Notes under the pieces: generated by a model | The model's input: the letters and a program-made list of their open reading frames with translations, nothing else | The model's database searches: none | What the model was told of the DNA's origin: nothing | Source: an uncultured Roseovarius sp. | GTDB taxonomy: Bacteria > Pseudomonadota > Alphaproteobacteria > Rhodobacterales > Rhodobacteraceae | Assembly (NCBI GenBank): GCA_947499555.1 | Contig: CANMOU010000001.1 | Coordinates: forward strand, 1,514,165 to 1,578,164 | Direction of reading: 5' to 3' | DNA length: 64,000 nt | Part shown: piece after piece, positions 42,414 to 51,841 of the stretch | Numbering within the stretch: position 1 is the first letter of the stretch | Layout: each line of letters starts with the position of its first letter | Position numbers and translations under genes: made by a program

Positions 42414-43649
42414 ATGGCAAGATATTCAATCGATCAGAAGCTGGCAATCCTATCGGATGCGGCAAAATATGATGCCTCTTGCGCCTCTTCCGGCTCAACC
42501 CGCAGAGACAGCCGAGATGGCAAAGGGCTTGGTTCAAATGAAGGGTCCGGTATCTGCCACGCTTATGCACCTGATGGGCGCTGCATCAGCCTTCTGAAGA
42601 TCCTGATGACCAATTTCTGCATCTATGATTGCGCCTATTGCATCAACCGCGTTTCCTCGAACGTAAGGCGCGCACGGTTCAGTGTCGATGAGGTGGTGAG
42701 ACTGACGATAGAATTCTATCGCAGGAACTATATTGAGGGCTTGTTCCTGTCGTCAGGGATCATTCGGTCTCCGGATGCAACGATGGAGGATATGGTTAGA
42801 ATCGCGCGCAAACTTCGTGAAGAGGAAAATTTCCGCGGTTATATTCATCTCAAGACAATCCCCGATGCCGCGCCAGAGCTTATCGAAGAAGCTGGGCGTT
42901 TGGCGGACCGGCTTTCCATCAATGTTGAATTGCCCACCGATGCGTCCGTAAAAAAGCATGCTCCGGAAAAGAACCCTGAACAAATCCGCCGCGCCATGGC
43001 CGATGTGCGGCTGAGACGCCAGGCGGCGCGTGACAAGACACATACAGGGCGCAAGGCGCCACGATTTGCGCCAGCGGGGCAATCCACTCAGGTCATCATC
43101 GGCGCAGATGACGCAAACGATACGACAATCCTTCGGCAATCGACCCGGCTTTATGGCGGTTACGGCCTGAAACGTGTTTACTATTCCGCCTTCTCGCCGA
43201 TCCCCGACGCGACTGCGCGTCTGCCGCTTGTCAGCCCGCCCCTGCAGCGCGAGCATCGGCTTTATCAGGCAGACTGGCTCTTGCGGTTTTATGATTTCGA
43301 ACTTGATGAAATCACCGAAGCCACGACTGACGGAAATCTCGATCTTGACGTTGATCCCAAGCTCGCCTGGGCACTGGCCAATCGCGCGCGGTTTCCCGTC
43401 GATGTGAACACAGCGCCAAAAGAGCTTTTGCTGCGCGTCCCGGGGTTTGGGATAAAGTCCGTCAATCGCATCCTGAGCACCCGGCGACATCGAAAGCTTC
43501 GCTATGAGGACTTGTTGAGGATCGGCGCGTTGATGAAAAATGCGCGCCCCTTCATAACCGTGTTGGGGTGGAGCCCCGGCGCCCTGACGGATCGTGCCGA
43601 CCTGCGAGCGCTCTTTGCACCCCCGCCCGAGCAGCTGCGCCTGCTATGA
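42414..43649 (+). CDS. Radical SAM protein linked to UdgX (putative DNA repair/modification)
   Basis: A 411-residue radical SAM enzyme. The [4Fe-4S] ligands are C69, C73 and C76 (NFCIYDCAYCINR). A C-terminal helix-hairpin-helix (RVPGFGIKSVNRILSTRRHRKL) suggests it touches DNA. The opening KLAILSDAAKYDASCASSGS is typical of TIGR03916-type proteins, described as a radical SAM partner of a uracil-DNA-glycosylase-like gene, and indeed the UdgX gene follows with an ATGA overlap. The chemical reaction is not known. Confidence 0.9.
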   Translation: MARYSIDQKLAILSDAAKYDASCASSGSTRRDSRDGKGLGSNEGSGICHAYAPDGRCISLLKILMTNFCIYDCAYCINRVSSNVRRARFSVDEVVRLTIEFYRRNYIEGLFLSSGIIRSPDATMEDMVRIARKLREEENFRGYIHLKTIPDAAPELIEEAGRLADRLSINVELPTDASVKKHAPEKNPEQIRRAMADVRLRRQAARDKTHTGRKAPRFAPAGQSTQVIIGADDANDTTILRQSTRLYGGYGLKRVYYSAFSPIPDATARLPLVSPPLQREHRLYQADWLLRFYDFELDEITEATTDGNLDLDVDPKLAWALANRARFPVDVNTAPKELLLRVPGFGIKSVNRILSTRRHRKLRYEDLLRIGALMKNARPFITVLGWSPGALTDRADLRALFAPPPEQLRLL

Positions 43650-45091
43650 CAGCAAAAGTTATTCTGCCTCGGATTGGCACGGATGCCGCGTTCCGGCATG
43701 CGGCCCGCGCGTTTTCGACCAACGATGTTCCGCCAGAGGCCCTGCATTTCTGTGACAAGGCGGAGATGACCGGGCTTTTTGATGCTGATATCGCCATACC
43801 ACAGCCCCGGGGCGAGCTGCGGTTGCCCAAGTCATTTGTCGCACTGACAAACGCTGCTGTCTGGCACACCGATGCGGACAGGTTTGATCGGCTCTATGCC
43901 TTTCTTTGGCGCGTGCGGGACAAACCATCACTGATACAGGATCGTGGAGACGCCGCCCTGGCTCAGCTTCGGCGGATGGAAAAGGCAGTGCACCGGTGCC
44001 AGCATAAGATGAAGGCCTTTGTACGGTTCCGAGAAATCGGTGAGGTTGATGCAAAAAGACGTAGCTTTGCGGCCTGGTTCGAGCCCACACATCATACCGT
44101 CGAACCAACGGCGCAATTTTTCATGCGGCGTTTCGCCGATATGGATTGGCGTATCGTGACACCGGATGTGACAGCGATTTTTGAGGCGGGACGCATCCGG
44201 TTCGAGCTTGATCATCCAAGACCATCATTACCCACTGATGCCAATGAGGCGCTGTGGACGACGTATTTCAAGAATATTTTCAATCCAGCCCGCCTTAAGG
44301 TGAAGGCGATGACATCAGAAATGCCCAAGAAATATTGGCACAACATGCCAGAGGCCACGGCCATCCCCGAACTGATCTCCACCGCACCTGCCCACGCACG
44401 AGAGATGGCCAAGGCCGCCCCGACGCTTGCCCCACCGCGCGCTGTGAAGGTGCAAGAGGCTGCCGAAAAACATCAGCATTGGGAGCGATCAAGAGAGGGT
44501 ATGCATGCAGCGCTTGCCGACTGCTCTCGATGTCCGCTCCACGCGCACGCAACACAACCCGTCCCGGGCGCAGGCCCCGAAACGGCGCGTCTGATGATTG
44601 TCGGTGAGCAGCCCGGCGATATTGAAGACCTGACAGGTACGCCTTTCGCGGGCCCTTCTGGTCAGCTTTTGAACAGCGCGCTTAGGGCGGCAGGCCTCGC
44701 ACGGGAGCAGATTTACCTGACGAACGCAGTTAAGCATTTCAAATTTCAGGTGCGCGGCAAGCGGCGCGTTCATCAGCGCCCAAGCGCTGTCGAAATCGAG
44801 AAATGCAGATGGTGGCTGAAGACCGAAATCGCCAATGTATCGCCAGAGCTTATTGTCGTTCTTGGGGCGACTGCAGCATTGGCCGTCACCGGGGATGGAC
44901 AGAAGATCTTGTCTCGTCGAGGACAAATCGAACAGGGCAAGAACGGGGTGCCGGTGATTGTCTCTCTGCATCCAGCGCATGTCTTGCGAAACCCAAACGC
45001 GGAAGAAAAGGCGCAGCTGCGGCAGTTTCTGGTGAGCGATTTGAGCCAAGCCAGCCTATGGCTAGAGGCCAATCTAAAGGGTGCATCTTAA
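43646..45091 (+). CDS. udgX: UdgX-family uracil-DNA glycosylase with N-terminal DUF4130 domain
   Basis: A 481-residue two-domain protein. Residues about 1-260 match the TIGR03915/DUF4130 region found with the radical SAM partner (FLWRVRDKPSLIQDRGDAAL, HKMKAFVRFREIG). Residues about 285-480 are a family 4-like uracil-DNA glycosylase: VGEQPGDIEDLTGTPFAGPSG (motif 1, near residue 318), IVVLGATAALAVTG, and SLHPAHVLR (motif 2). The loop K372-R-R-V-H376 is the UdgX signature (usually KRRIH) whose histidine bonds covalently to the uracil site. Start overlaps the stop of the radical SAM gene. Confidence 0.93.
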   Translation: MTAKVILPRIGTDAAFRHAARAFSTNDVPPEALHFCDKAEMTGLFDADIAIPQPRGELRLPKSFVALTNAAVWHTDADRFDRLYAFLWRVRDKPSLIQDRGDAALAQLRRMEKAVHRCQHKMKAFVRFREIGEVDAKRRSFAAWFEPTHHTVEPTAQFFMRRFADMDWRIVTPDVTAIFEAGRIRFELDHPRPSLPTDANEALWTTYFKNIFNPARLKVKAMTSEMPKKYWHNMPEATAIPELISTAPAHAREMAKAAPTLAPPRAVKVQEAAEKHQHWERSREGMHAALADCSRCPLHAHATQPVPGAGPETARLMIVGEQPGDIEDLTGTPFAGPSGQLLNSALRAAGLAREQIYLTNAVKHFKFQVRGKRRVHQRPSAVEIEKCRWWLKTEIANVSPELIVVLGATAALAVTGDGQKILSRRGQIEQGKNGVPVIVSLHPAHVLRNPNAEEKAQLRQFLVSDLSQASLWLEANLKGAS

Positions 45092-45415
45092 TTGGCAGGC
45101 CGTCGCAGCAGTGAACTGGTCGGCTGAATGAGACAGTGCACGCGCAAACGACACGCTCGACCTCTTTGAGAGCAAAGTGCTTGTTCAGACACGATTGATC
45201 AGATTGCCACGCCCGGCTCGGCGACAAATTCAACGTAGACAGGAATAATATTGCCACCCAGCGCGTAAGGGGATCGAAACCAGTGGTTGGAGTGTGTAAT
45301 GCTGACGTTGCAAGTAAGCCGAACTGAAAGATATCAATCGCATCGGTCATCGCTTGCGTCCGCGCCCTCTGCGGCGATGAATTGGTGTGCTTTCAGTCCG
45401 ATACGGGAAGTGAAT
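45092..45415. other. Gene-free stretch upstream of the ECF sigma gene
   Basis: This 324-base interval has no frame with coding character apart from the upstream extension of the sigma factor frame. No clear hairpin terminator follows udgX. It must contain the sigma operon promoter, but I see no confident -35/-10, including no obvious ECF-type GGAAC...CGTT pair. Confidence 0.5.
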
Positions 45416-45919
45416 TTGTCTCAAGACCTGAAAAAACAGCTGATCGCCATGCTTCCCCGCCTCCGACGGTTTGCACGGACAATGACCCGGTCCGCCACTG
45501 AGGCGGATGATCTGGTGCAGGAGGCTTGTCTGCGCGCCTTAAGCCGGTCAGATCAATGGAATCCGGATCATCCGCTGGATCGCTGGGTATTTCGGATCAC
45601 GCGAAATCTTTGGATCAGCGAATTGAGAAAACGCCAGGTTCGGTTGGGACAAGGCCATGTGCCCGCCGAAGAGACCAGCGAACTGGTGAACCGTGATACG
45701 GGCGAAGAGACGATGGCGGCCACTCAACTCAAAGGGAAAATCGCCGCCCTGCCGCAGGATCTGTCCGCTGTTCTTCTGCTGGTGTCGGTTGAGGGCTATA
45801 GCTATGCCGAAACAGCAGAGCTTATGGAAATTCCGATCGGCACTGTCATGAGCCGTGTTCACCGTGCGCGCAAACTCTTGGCCAAAGAGATCGCTGAACC
45901 TGTGGGAGCAGACCGATGA
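45416..45919 (+). CDS. RNA polymerase ECF-type sigma factor
   Basis: A 167-residue sigma-70 family protein with only regions 2 and 4. Region 2: MLPRLRRFARTMTRSATEADDLVQEACLRALSR ... DRWVFRITRNLWISELRKRQ; region 4: LPQDLSAVLLLVSVEGYSYAETAELMEIPIGTVMSRVHRARKLL. I place the start at a TTG (45416) five bases after GGGAAG; a GTG two codons earlier and ATGs further up are in frame. It is followed by its probable anti-sigma gene with an ATGA overlap. Confidence 0.9.
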   Translation: MSQDLKKQLIAMLPRLRRFARTMTRSATEADDLVQEACLRALSRSDQWNPDHPLDRWVFRITRNLWISELRKRQVRLGQGHVPAEETSELVNRDTGEETMAATQLKGKIAALPQDLSAVLLLVSVEGYSYAETAELMEIPIGTVMSRVHRARKLLAKEIAEPVGADR

Positions 45920-46689
45920 CACGCGACCACGAAAAACTTAGCGCGTTTCTGGATGGCGAGCTTTCGCCCGAAGAAACACGCGAGATTGAGCTGGCGTTGG
46001 AGAGCAGCGCTGAGATGCGTGAGGAACTTGAAAGCCTTATGGCCTCGGATCGTGCCGCGCAGGACGAATTTGCAGCGATGTTGGACGAACCTGTGCCGAT
46101 CGAACTTGCCAGTAAGGTCGAAAATGCGCCCGTGCTTTCGGCAGCAAATAGCCCAAGCAAACCAAGCTCATTCACGTGGCTGACCGCAATCGCAGCTTGC
46201 CTTGCGTTGATAATCGGTGGTGCGGGCGGATATCTTGCAGGCTCAACCAATAACACACAGCTGGCTTCGGCCCCCGGATGGCTTGAAGATATTGCCGACT
46301 ATCATCGGGTCTACGCCGGTCAGGAACGCCATCTTGTCGAAGTGGCTGCCAGCGAAGCGGATCATATCGAAACCTGGCTTACCAAGACGGTTGGGGCCCG
46401 CGTTAAGATTCCGGACTTGTCGCAACATGGATTGACGTTTCGCGGTGCCCGCTTGCTGGTGGCCGCCGGAAAGCCCGTATCGCAACTCATGTTCACCGAC
46501 GAGTTGGGGCAAGTTGTGGCACTGTGCCTGATACAAACAGATACCCCGGCTGACGGTTTCACGCAGCGAACCATCGACGGGTTTGAGATGATAAGTTGGG
46601 GTGGCGCGAACGCTAATTTCGTCATTGTCGGCGACGAAGGTCGAGCTGATCTGAAAGAGATTGCCCAGACGGCCGCTGTTGATGCCTGA
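45916..46689 (+). CDS. Membrane anti-sigma factor
   Basis: A 257-residue protein: N-terminal anti-sigma helices (EKLSAFLDGELSPEETREIELAL, about residues 5-60), one transmembrane segment at residues about 95-113 (WLTAIAACLALIIGGAGGYLAG), and a periplasmic domain of about 145 residues. It has no zinc-binding HxxxCxxC motif, so it is not the ZAS type. It should hold the preceding sigma factor at the membrane until an envelope signal releases it. The signal is unknown. Confidence 0.85.
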   Translation: MTRDHEKLSAFLDGELSPEETREIELALESSAEMREELESLMASDRAAQDEFAAMLDEPVPIELASKVENAPVLSAANSPSKPSSFTWLTAIAACLALIIGGAGGYLAGSTNNTQLASAPGWLEDIADYHRVYAGQERHLVEVAASEADHIETWLTKTVGARVKIPDLSQHGLTFRGARLLVAAGKPVSQLMFTDELGQVVALCLIQTDTPADGFTQRTIDGFEMISWGGANANFVIVGDEGRADLKEIAQTAAVDA

Positions 46690-46817
46690 GCGCAAGGGGC
46701 CTTTAAGCTCTTACTTCTAAAAGGCTTTTCCTTGCCCAGCCAAGGGCCGCTCAATAGCTCCGGATTTTCAGAAAACCGAGAGGCTCAAAACCGTCAGAAA
46801 TTTGAATTGATTTTTCC

Positions 46818-46835
46818 CTACCATCTGATAGGTAG
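46818..46835. promoter_or_regulatory. Candidate TetR operator upstream of the GST-cupin operon
   Basis: CTACCATCTGATAGGTAG has 5-base inverted arms CTACC/GGTAG around an ATCTGAT core, 33 bases before the ATG of the GST gene. The TetR gene is last in this four-gene set, so self-control through this site is likely. Confidence 0.5.
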
Positions 46836-46867
46836 TTTCCCAATAACAACTTCTTGGGAGCAAAATT

Positions 46868-47488
46868 ATGAGAGTTTACGACATCGAGGGTTTTCCAAAT
46901 CCAGCCCGCGTCCGCATTGCGCTGGCGGAAAAAGGTGCGACAGAACATGTTGAGTTTGTACCTGTTGACGTGATGGCGGGCGAGCACCGCTCCGAAGCCT
47001 TCCGGGCCAAAAACCCTGACGCGGCGGTCCCCTGTCTGGAACTGTCCGACGGCACCTGTATCTCTCAATGCACCGCGATCACCGAATACATCGACAACAG
47101 CTTCGATGGCCCGTCACTCACTGGCGAAACAGCCAAGGAGCGGGCGCAAATCTCTATGATGAACCTGCGCGCCGAACAAGGGCTGCTGAACGCGGTTGGA
47201 ACATATTTTCACCATGCAACACCGGGTTTGGGACCTGACCTCGAAACATGTCAGAATGCCGAATGGGGCCAGAAGCAAAAAGATGTCGCCTTGAACACGA
47301 TGGCCTATCTGGACACCGTGCTCCAAGATCAGGAATACTTGGCCGGGGATCACTTCTCGGTTGCCGATATCACGGCTTTCGCGGGGCTGGTCTTTGCCGA
47401 TTTAGCCAAGATTGACATTCCGCAGGACCTGTCGAACCTCATTGGCTGGCGTGCAAAAGTCGGATCACGGCCCAGCATTGCCGCTTAA
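46868..47488 (+). CDS. Glutathione S-transferase family protein
   Basis: A 206-residue GST. N-terminal thioredoxin-like domain ([22 protein letters not shown], with the Pro of [21 protein letters not shown] in the cis-Pro position) and a helical C-terminal domain ending [22 protein letters not shown]. The catalytic position carries Asn/Pro (FPNPARV), resembling the beta/theta-like bacterial GSTs. TTGGGAGC precedes the ATG. First gene of a cluster with a cupin, an amine oxidase and a TetR regulator, which suggests inducible handling of a reactive compound. Confidence 0.9.
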   Translation: MRVYDIEGFPNPARVRIALAEKGATEHVEFVPVDVMAGEHRSEAFRAKNPDAAVPCLELSDGTCISQCTAITEYIDNSFDGPSLTGETAKERAQISMMNLRAEQGLLNAVGTYFHHATPGLGPDLETCQNAEWGQKQKDVALNTMAYLDTVLQDQEYLAGDHFSVADITAFAGLVFADLAKIDIPQDLSNLIGWRAKVGSRPSIAA

Positions 47489-47517
47489 TCGCGAAGCGAA
47501 TTGAAGAGGAAAGTTCG

Positions 47518-48186
47518 ATGGAACTGAATGCAGATTTCTCACAGCGTGTCCTTGTCCACTCAGATGCAGTGGAATGGAAAGCCTCGCCGATGCCGGGCGT
47601 CGAACGGCGCATGCTTGACCGAATTGGTGGAGAAGTCGCGCGCGCCACCACCATTGTGCGGTATGCGCCAAACTCCAAATTCTCGGCGCATACACACACC
47701 GGCGGCGAGGAATTCATTGTCTTGGACGGTGTCTTCCAAGACGAGCATGGTGACTTTCCCGCCGGAACCTACGTAAGAAATCCACCGACATCGCAGCACA
47801 CGCCTGGATCAGAAGATGGGTGCACGATCTTTGTTAAACTCTGGCAGTTCGACATGGACGACCGGATCCAATTCCGGAAGGACATGGAAGGCGAATTGCC
47901 CGCAGCCGTCGATGGCGTTGCAACCGCCGAGTTGCACCGCGATGCGCGGGAGATGGTTACGTTCAGCCAACTCGAACCCGCTGCGATCCTGTCTTCCAAT
48001 GTGGCTGGCGGTGCCGAGTTGCTGGTGATTGACGGCTCTCTTGAGGAAAGCGACGATACGCTTGTCAAAGGGTCGTGGCTACGCGTGCCAGATGGCACAG
48101 CCATTTCCGCGAAAGCCGGACCGGAAGGCGCGAAGGTTTGGATGAAGACCGGGCACATCATTCATGCAAGGGCACCTGCAGCGTAG
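47518..48186 (+). CDS. ChrR-like cupin protein
   Basis: A 222-residue double cupin. The first barrel holds the metal site H-T-H-T-G-G-E-E-F (about residues 60-68) and a later histidine in [10 protein letters not shown]; the second barrel (about residues 130-215) lacks the histidines. This is the fold of the C-terminal domain of ChrR anti-sigma factors, but the N-terminal zinc anti-sigma domain is missing, so it is not itself an anti-sigma factor. It follows the GST gene by 29 bases. Probable role: metal-dependent enzyme or sensor for an oxidised compound (inference). Confidence 0.82.
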   Translation: MELNADFSQRVLVHSDAVEWKASPMPGVERRMLDRIGGEVARATTIVRYAPNSKFSAHTHTGGEEFIVLDGVFQDEHGDFPAGTYVRNPPTSQHTPGSEDGCTIFVKLWQFDMDDRIQFRKDMEGELPAAVDGVATAELHRDAREMVTFSQLEPAAILSSNVAGGAELLVIDGSLEESDDTLVKGSWLRVPDGTAISAKAGPEGAKVWMKTGHIIHARAPAA

Positions 48187-48265
48187 TGAGAGACGGTCAA
48201 TTTCAGTTTCCCGACGAGAGGCGCGAGCGACAGATTTGCGCCTCTTGTGACGTGAGGGCCTCAAC

Positions 48266-49339
48266 ATGCAGACGCTGATTGTTGGCGGCGGTCTTTGTGG
48301 ATTGTCGCTTGCCGATGCGCTTGAAAAACAGGGGCAAGATTACCTTCTTGTTGAAGGGCGTTCCCGCTTCGGGGGGCGCATCCTCACCCAAAAACATGAT
48401 TTCTGCGACTTTGACCTAGGGCCCGCTTGGTTTTGGCCCGGGCAGCCACGTATTGCAGCACTGATTGACCGGTTCGATTTCAAGGTGAGTGAACAATACG
48501 CGAAAGGGGCATCCATTTTTCAAGAGCCCAGCGGCCAAACTCATCTCGGCCGTGACTACGGGTCGATGCAAGGCTCCTGGCGCCTCTCGGGTGGGCTGCA
48601 GCAGCTGACGGATTCCCTTGCAGAAGGCTTGCCGGACGATCGAAAAAGACTGAAGACCGAGGTCACGCAACTCGGTGCAAGTCCAGAAGGTGTTGTCGCC
48701 ACGCTCCGATCCGGCGGGACAATCGCAACGGACCGTGTCGTCTTGGCGGTGCCACCTCGATTGGCTGCGGGACTGGTGTTCAACCCCCAACTGCCCACTA
48801 AGGTGCAGACCGCTTTGCAAGAGACACCCACCTGGATGGCAGGTCAGGCCAAGGCGGTGGTTGTCTATGATCGACCGTTCTGGCGCGAGATGGGTCTGTC
48901 CGGCGACGCCATCAGCCGTCGGGGTCCTCTTGTCGAAATACATGATGCCACTCCGGCAGGTGAAACATCCTACGCCCTTTTTGGCTTCATCGGCATTCCT
49001 CCTCAGGCACACCGGGATGAGAAATCCTTGAAAGCGAAAGTTATCGATCAACTGATCGAGCTTTTCGGCCCAAGTGCAGCGACGCCTGTTGACGTTCTTT
49101 TTAAGGACTGGGCCAGTGATCCGCTTACCTCTACCTCCGCTGATTTGCAGCCGCTTTTTGCGCACCCGGTTTATGGACCGCCTGAGGCACTTCAAGGTAT
49201 CTGGCAAGACAGATTGATCTTCAGCGGAACGGAAACGGCTCCTGAATTTGGTGGTTTCCTGGAAGGAGCGCTGGAGGCGGCCGAGATAACACGATATGCC
49301 CTGAACATCCTGAGAGAGGACGCACCAAATGCCGGTTGA
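48266..49339 (+). CDS. FAD-dependent flavin monoamine oxidase-like protein
   Basis: A 357-residue flavoprotein: ADP-binding TLIVGGGLCGLSLADALEKQG at the start, then the GG-doublet motif GRSRFGGRILTQ, and a C-terminal FAD contact IFSGTETAPEFGGFLEGALEAAE. This arrangement is that of amine oxidases and protoporphyrinogen oxidases. It is shorter than typical MAO (about 450), so the substrate domain is reduced. It overlaps the TetR gene start by 11 bases. Confidence 0.87.
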   Translation: MQTLIVGGGLCGLSLADALEKQGQDYLLVEGRSRFGGRILTQKHDFCDFDLGPAWFWPGQPRIAALIDRFDFKVSEQYAKGASIFQEPSGQTHLGRDYGSMQGSWRLSGGLQQLTDSLAEGLPDDRKRLKTEVTQLGASPEGVVATLRSGGTIATDRVVLAVPPRLAAGLVFNPQLPTKVQTALQETPTWMAGQAKAVVVYDRPFWREMGLSGDAISRRGPLVEIHDATPAGETSYALFGFIGIPPQAHRDEKSLKAKVIDQLIELFGPSAATPVDVLFKDWASDPLTSTSADLQPLFAHPVYGPPEALQGIWQDRLIFSGTETAPEFGGFLEGALEAAEITRYALNILREDAPNAG

Positions 49340-49895
49340 TACCAAAACCGCTCTTCTTGACTCAGCTGAACGGGTTGCGCGGGAGCGGGGGTTTGACGGG
49401 TTCAGCTATGCCGATCTGGCGGACGACGTTGGCATCCGGAAAGCAAGCATTCACCATCATTTCCCGACCAAGGCGGCGCTGGCCCTTGCCCTAATGCGGC
49501 GATACGCCGACAGGATTGCGCATGCCTGCGCGACGATAAGCACATCCGGGTTGTCAGGAGGTGACCAGTTGCGCGAACTGATCAATGTATACCGGGCAGC
49601 GTTAAAAGACGGCCACAGTTTGTGCCTTTGCGTATCATTTTCCATTAGCGCGGAACACCTGCCCGAAGATGTCATCGCGCAGATGGTGGCATTTCGTCAA
49701 AATGTCACGGCATGGCTCGAAGATGTTTTTGCCAACGGGCAAAGCGATGGCTCGATTATAGGCGTAAAGGATCCAAAACATGAGGCGGCGGCAGCGTTAC
49801 CTTTGCTAGAGGGTGCACAGCTTGCGGCACGCGCGGAAGGCACGCCAGAGACCTTTGACAGGGCACTCGCCGCCCTAAATTCGCGGATCGCTTAG
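49329..49895 (+). CDS. TetR-family transcriptional regulator
   Basis: A 188-residue regulator. N-terminal helix-turn-helix: TALLDSAERVARERGFDGFSYADLADDVGIRKASIHHHFPTKAAL. The C-terminal domain has SLCLCVSFSISAEHLPEDV, a cysteine pair that could sense electrophiles as in NemR-type repressors (inference). It overlaps the amine oxidase gene and probably represses the GST-cupin-oxidase operon through the palindrome at 46818. Confidence 0.88.
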   Translation: MPVDTKTALLDSAERVARERGFDGFSYADLADDVGIRKASIHHHFPTKAALALALMRRYADRIAHACATISTSGLSGGDQLRELINVYRAALKDGHSLCLCVSFSISAEHLPEDVIAQMVAFRQNVTAWLEDVFANGQSDGSIIGVKDPKHEAAAALPLLEGAQLAARAEGTPETFDRALAALNSRIA

Positions 49896-49924
49896 CGTTT
49901 CGCCCCTTGGCATGGAGTGGTATT

Positions 49925-50980
49925 CTAGCCCGCCAACCTTTGCCCGTTTTCAGCGTCGAACAGATGGATCATGCCGGGCAGCGCGGCAAACCGCATGACC
50001 TGATTGGCCGTATCCAGCGTGTGTACACCCGGCAAACTGATTGTCACCTCGTCATCAGTCATATTCAGCCTGCCATGTAACAGCGTGTTCGCGCCCAAGG
50101 GCTCTGTCATTTGCACCCGGACCTCGAACGGCCCTGTGTCATCCTGAACAAAATGTTCGGGGCGCAAACCAAGCTTGACCGATCCATCAAACCCTTTGCC
50201 CCGGGCGATTGCAGACCCGGCTATCACAACCTCATTCGATCTGATCTCGGCGTCAAAAATGTTCATCGCTGGGCTGCCGATGAATTGTGCCGCAAAAAGC
50301 GTCCGCGGCGCCTCGTAGACCTCAAGCGGCGTGCCGATCTGTTCCGCAACGCCACCGTTCATGACGATCATTCGGTCTGCCATCGTCATAGCTTCAACCT
50401 GATCGTGGGTGACGTAGAGGGCGGTGATGCCAAGTTTCGATTGAAGTTCTTTGATCTCGAGACGCATCTGGACGCGGAGCTTGGCGTCAAGATTTGACAG
50501 CGGCTCATCAAAGAGAAAAACCGCCGGTTCCCGCACGATGGCGCGGCCCATGGCGACGCGCTGGCGCTGACCGCCCGAGAGTTGGCGGGGCTTGCGATCC
50601 AAGAGCGCTTCAAGCTGCAAGAGCCTGGCGGCGTCGTCGACCTTGGCATTGATCTGATCCTTCGGAAGACCCGCAATCTTGAGCCCGTAGCCCATGTTCT
50701 GGCGCACCGACATATGCGGGTAAAGCGCGTAGTTCTGAAACACCATGGCGATGTCGCGGTCCATCGGCTCTTTGTCATTGGCCCGCTCCCCGCCGATGAG
50801 AACATCGCCGGATGTCACGGTTTCAAGCCCCGCGACCATGCGCAGAAGCGTGGATTTTCCACACCCCGACGGGCCGACGATGACGATGAATTCGCCATCT
50901 GCGATTTCCATGTCGATGCCGTGGATCACATCCGTTGACCCAAAACTCTTCTTGATGTTGTCGAGAGTGACGGTGGCCAT
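49925..50980 (-). CDS. ugpC: Glycerol-3-phosphate/carbohydrate-type ABC ATPase (UgpC)
   Basis: A 351-residue ATPase: Walker [18 protein letters not shown], signature [15 protein letters not shown], Walker [14 protein letters not shown], switch histidine in [10 protein letters not shown], and a C-terminal TOBE/MalK-like domain ([18 protein letters not shown]). The UgpC/MalK family energises import of glycerol-3-phosphate or oligosaccharides. Last gene of a reverse operon with its permeases and binding protein. Confidence 0.92.
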   Translation of the reverse strand: MATVTLDNIKKSFGSTDVIHGIDMEIADGEFIVIVGPSGCGKSTLLRMVAGLETVTSGDVLIGGERANDKEPMDRDIAMVFQNYALYPHMSVRQNMGYGLKIAGLPKDQINAKVDDAARLLQLEALLDRKPRQLSGGQRQRVAMGRAIVREPAVFLFDEPLSNLDAKLRVQMRLEIKELQSKLGITALYVTHDQVEAMTMADRMIVMNGGVAEQIGTPLEVYEAPRTLFAAQFIGSPAMNIFDAEIRSNEVVIAGSAIARGKGFDGSVKLGLRPEHFVQDDTGPFEVRVQMTEPLGANTLLHGRLNMTDDEVTISLPGVHTLDTANQVMRFAALPGMIHLFDAENGQRLAG

Positions 50981-50983
50981 GAG

Positions 50984-51841
50984 TTACTTCTCGCTATCGA
51001 CGAGGCCGCGGATAAAGAGCCGCTGCATGGAGATGACAACGATCACCGGCGGGATCATTGCGAGGATTGAAGTGGCCATGATGGTCGGCCAATGGGCAAA
51101 ATCGTCTCCGCTGGGGAACATCTGTTTGATGCCCATTACGATGGTGTTCATCTCCGGGTCGGTGGTGATGAGCAACGGCCACAAATATTGGTTCCAGCCA
51201 TAGATGAAAAGGATCACAAAGAGCGCCGCCACGTTCGTGCGGCTCATGGGCACGACGATGTCCCAGAAAAAGCGCATCGGGCTTGCCCCATCCACACGCG
51301 CGGCCTCGGCCAGTTCATCCGGGATGGTCAGAAAAAACTGTCGGAAGAGGAAGGTGGCTGTTGCCGAGGCGATGAGCGGGAAGATGAGGCCCGCGTAGCT
51401 GTTGAGCATGCCAAAGCCCGCGACGACCTCGAATGTGGGCACAATACGCACCTCCACCGGCAGCATAAGGGTCAGGAATATGAGCCAGAAGAAGGTCGTG
51501 CGCCCGGGAAAGCGAAAATAGACGATGGCGAAGGCCGAGAGGAGAGAAATGACGATCTTGCCCACGGCAATGCCCACGGCCATGACCATGGAATTCATCA
51601 GCATGGTCGCGACAGGCACGTTGATGCCAGAAAAGAGTGCATTTTTGTAATTGACCCAAAACTGGTCTCCGGGCCAGACGGGCATGGGCGGATTGGTGAT
51701 CTCTGGCTGGGTGACGGTTGAGGCCACAAAGGCCAGCCAGATGGGGAAGAAAATCACGAAGACGCCAAGGAGCATGAAAACATGAGAGAGCCACAGACCC
51801 ACGCCCCGCTTTTCCACCATACCGTGCACCTCACCCGCCAT
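50984..51841 (-). CDS. ugpE: Carbohydrate/glycerol-3-phosphate ABC permease (UgpE)
   Basis: A 285-residue permease with six membrane spans and the EAA loop ELAEAARVDGASPMRFFWDIVVPMSRTNVAAL. WLAFVASTVTQPEI and the terminal LFIRGLVDSEK are typical of UgpE. ATG at 51841 overlaps the UgpA stop by one base (TGATG); the longer frame into ugpA is rejected. Confidence 0.92.
   Translation of the reverse strand: MAGEVHGMVEKRGVGLWLSHVFMLLGVFVIFFPIWLAFVASTVTQPEITNPPMPVWPGDQFWVNYKNALFSGINVPVATMLMNSMVMAVGIAVGKIVISLLSAFAIVYFRFPGRTTFFWLIFLTLMLPVEVRIVPTFEVVAGFGMLNSYAGLIFPLIASATATFLFRQFFLTIPDELAEAARVDGASPMRFFWDIVVPMSRTNVAALFVILFIYGWNQYLWPLLITTDPEMNTIVMGIKQMFPSGDDFAHWPTIMATSILAMIPPVIVVISMQRLFIRGLVDSEK

Noticed and set aside
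47518-48186. ChrR anti-sigma factor for the nearby ECF sigma
   Set aside because: It has the cupin part only; the zinc-binding anti-sigma domain is absent, and the sigma gene already has an overlapping membrane anti-sigma gene.
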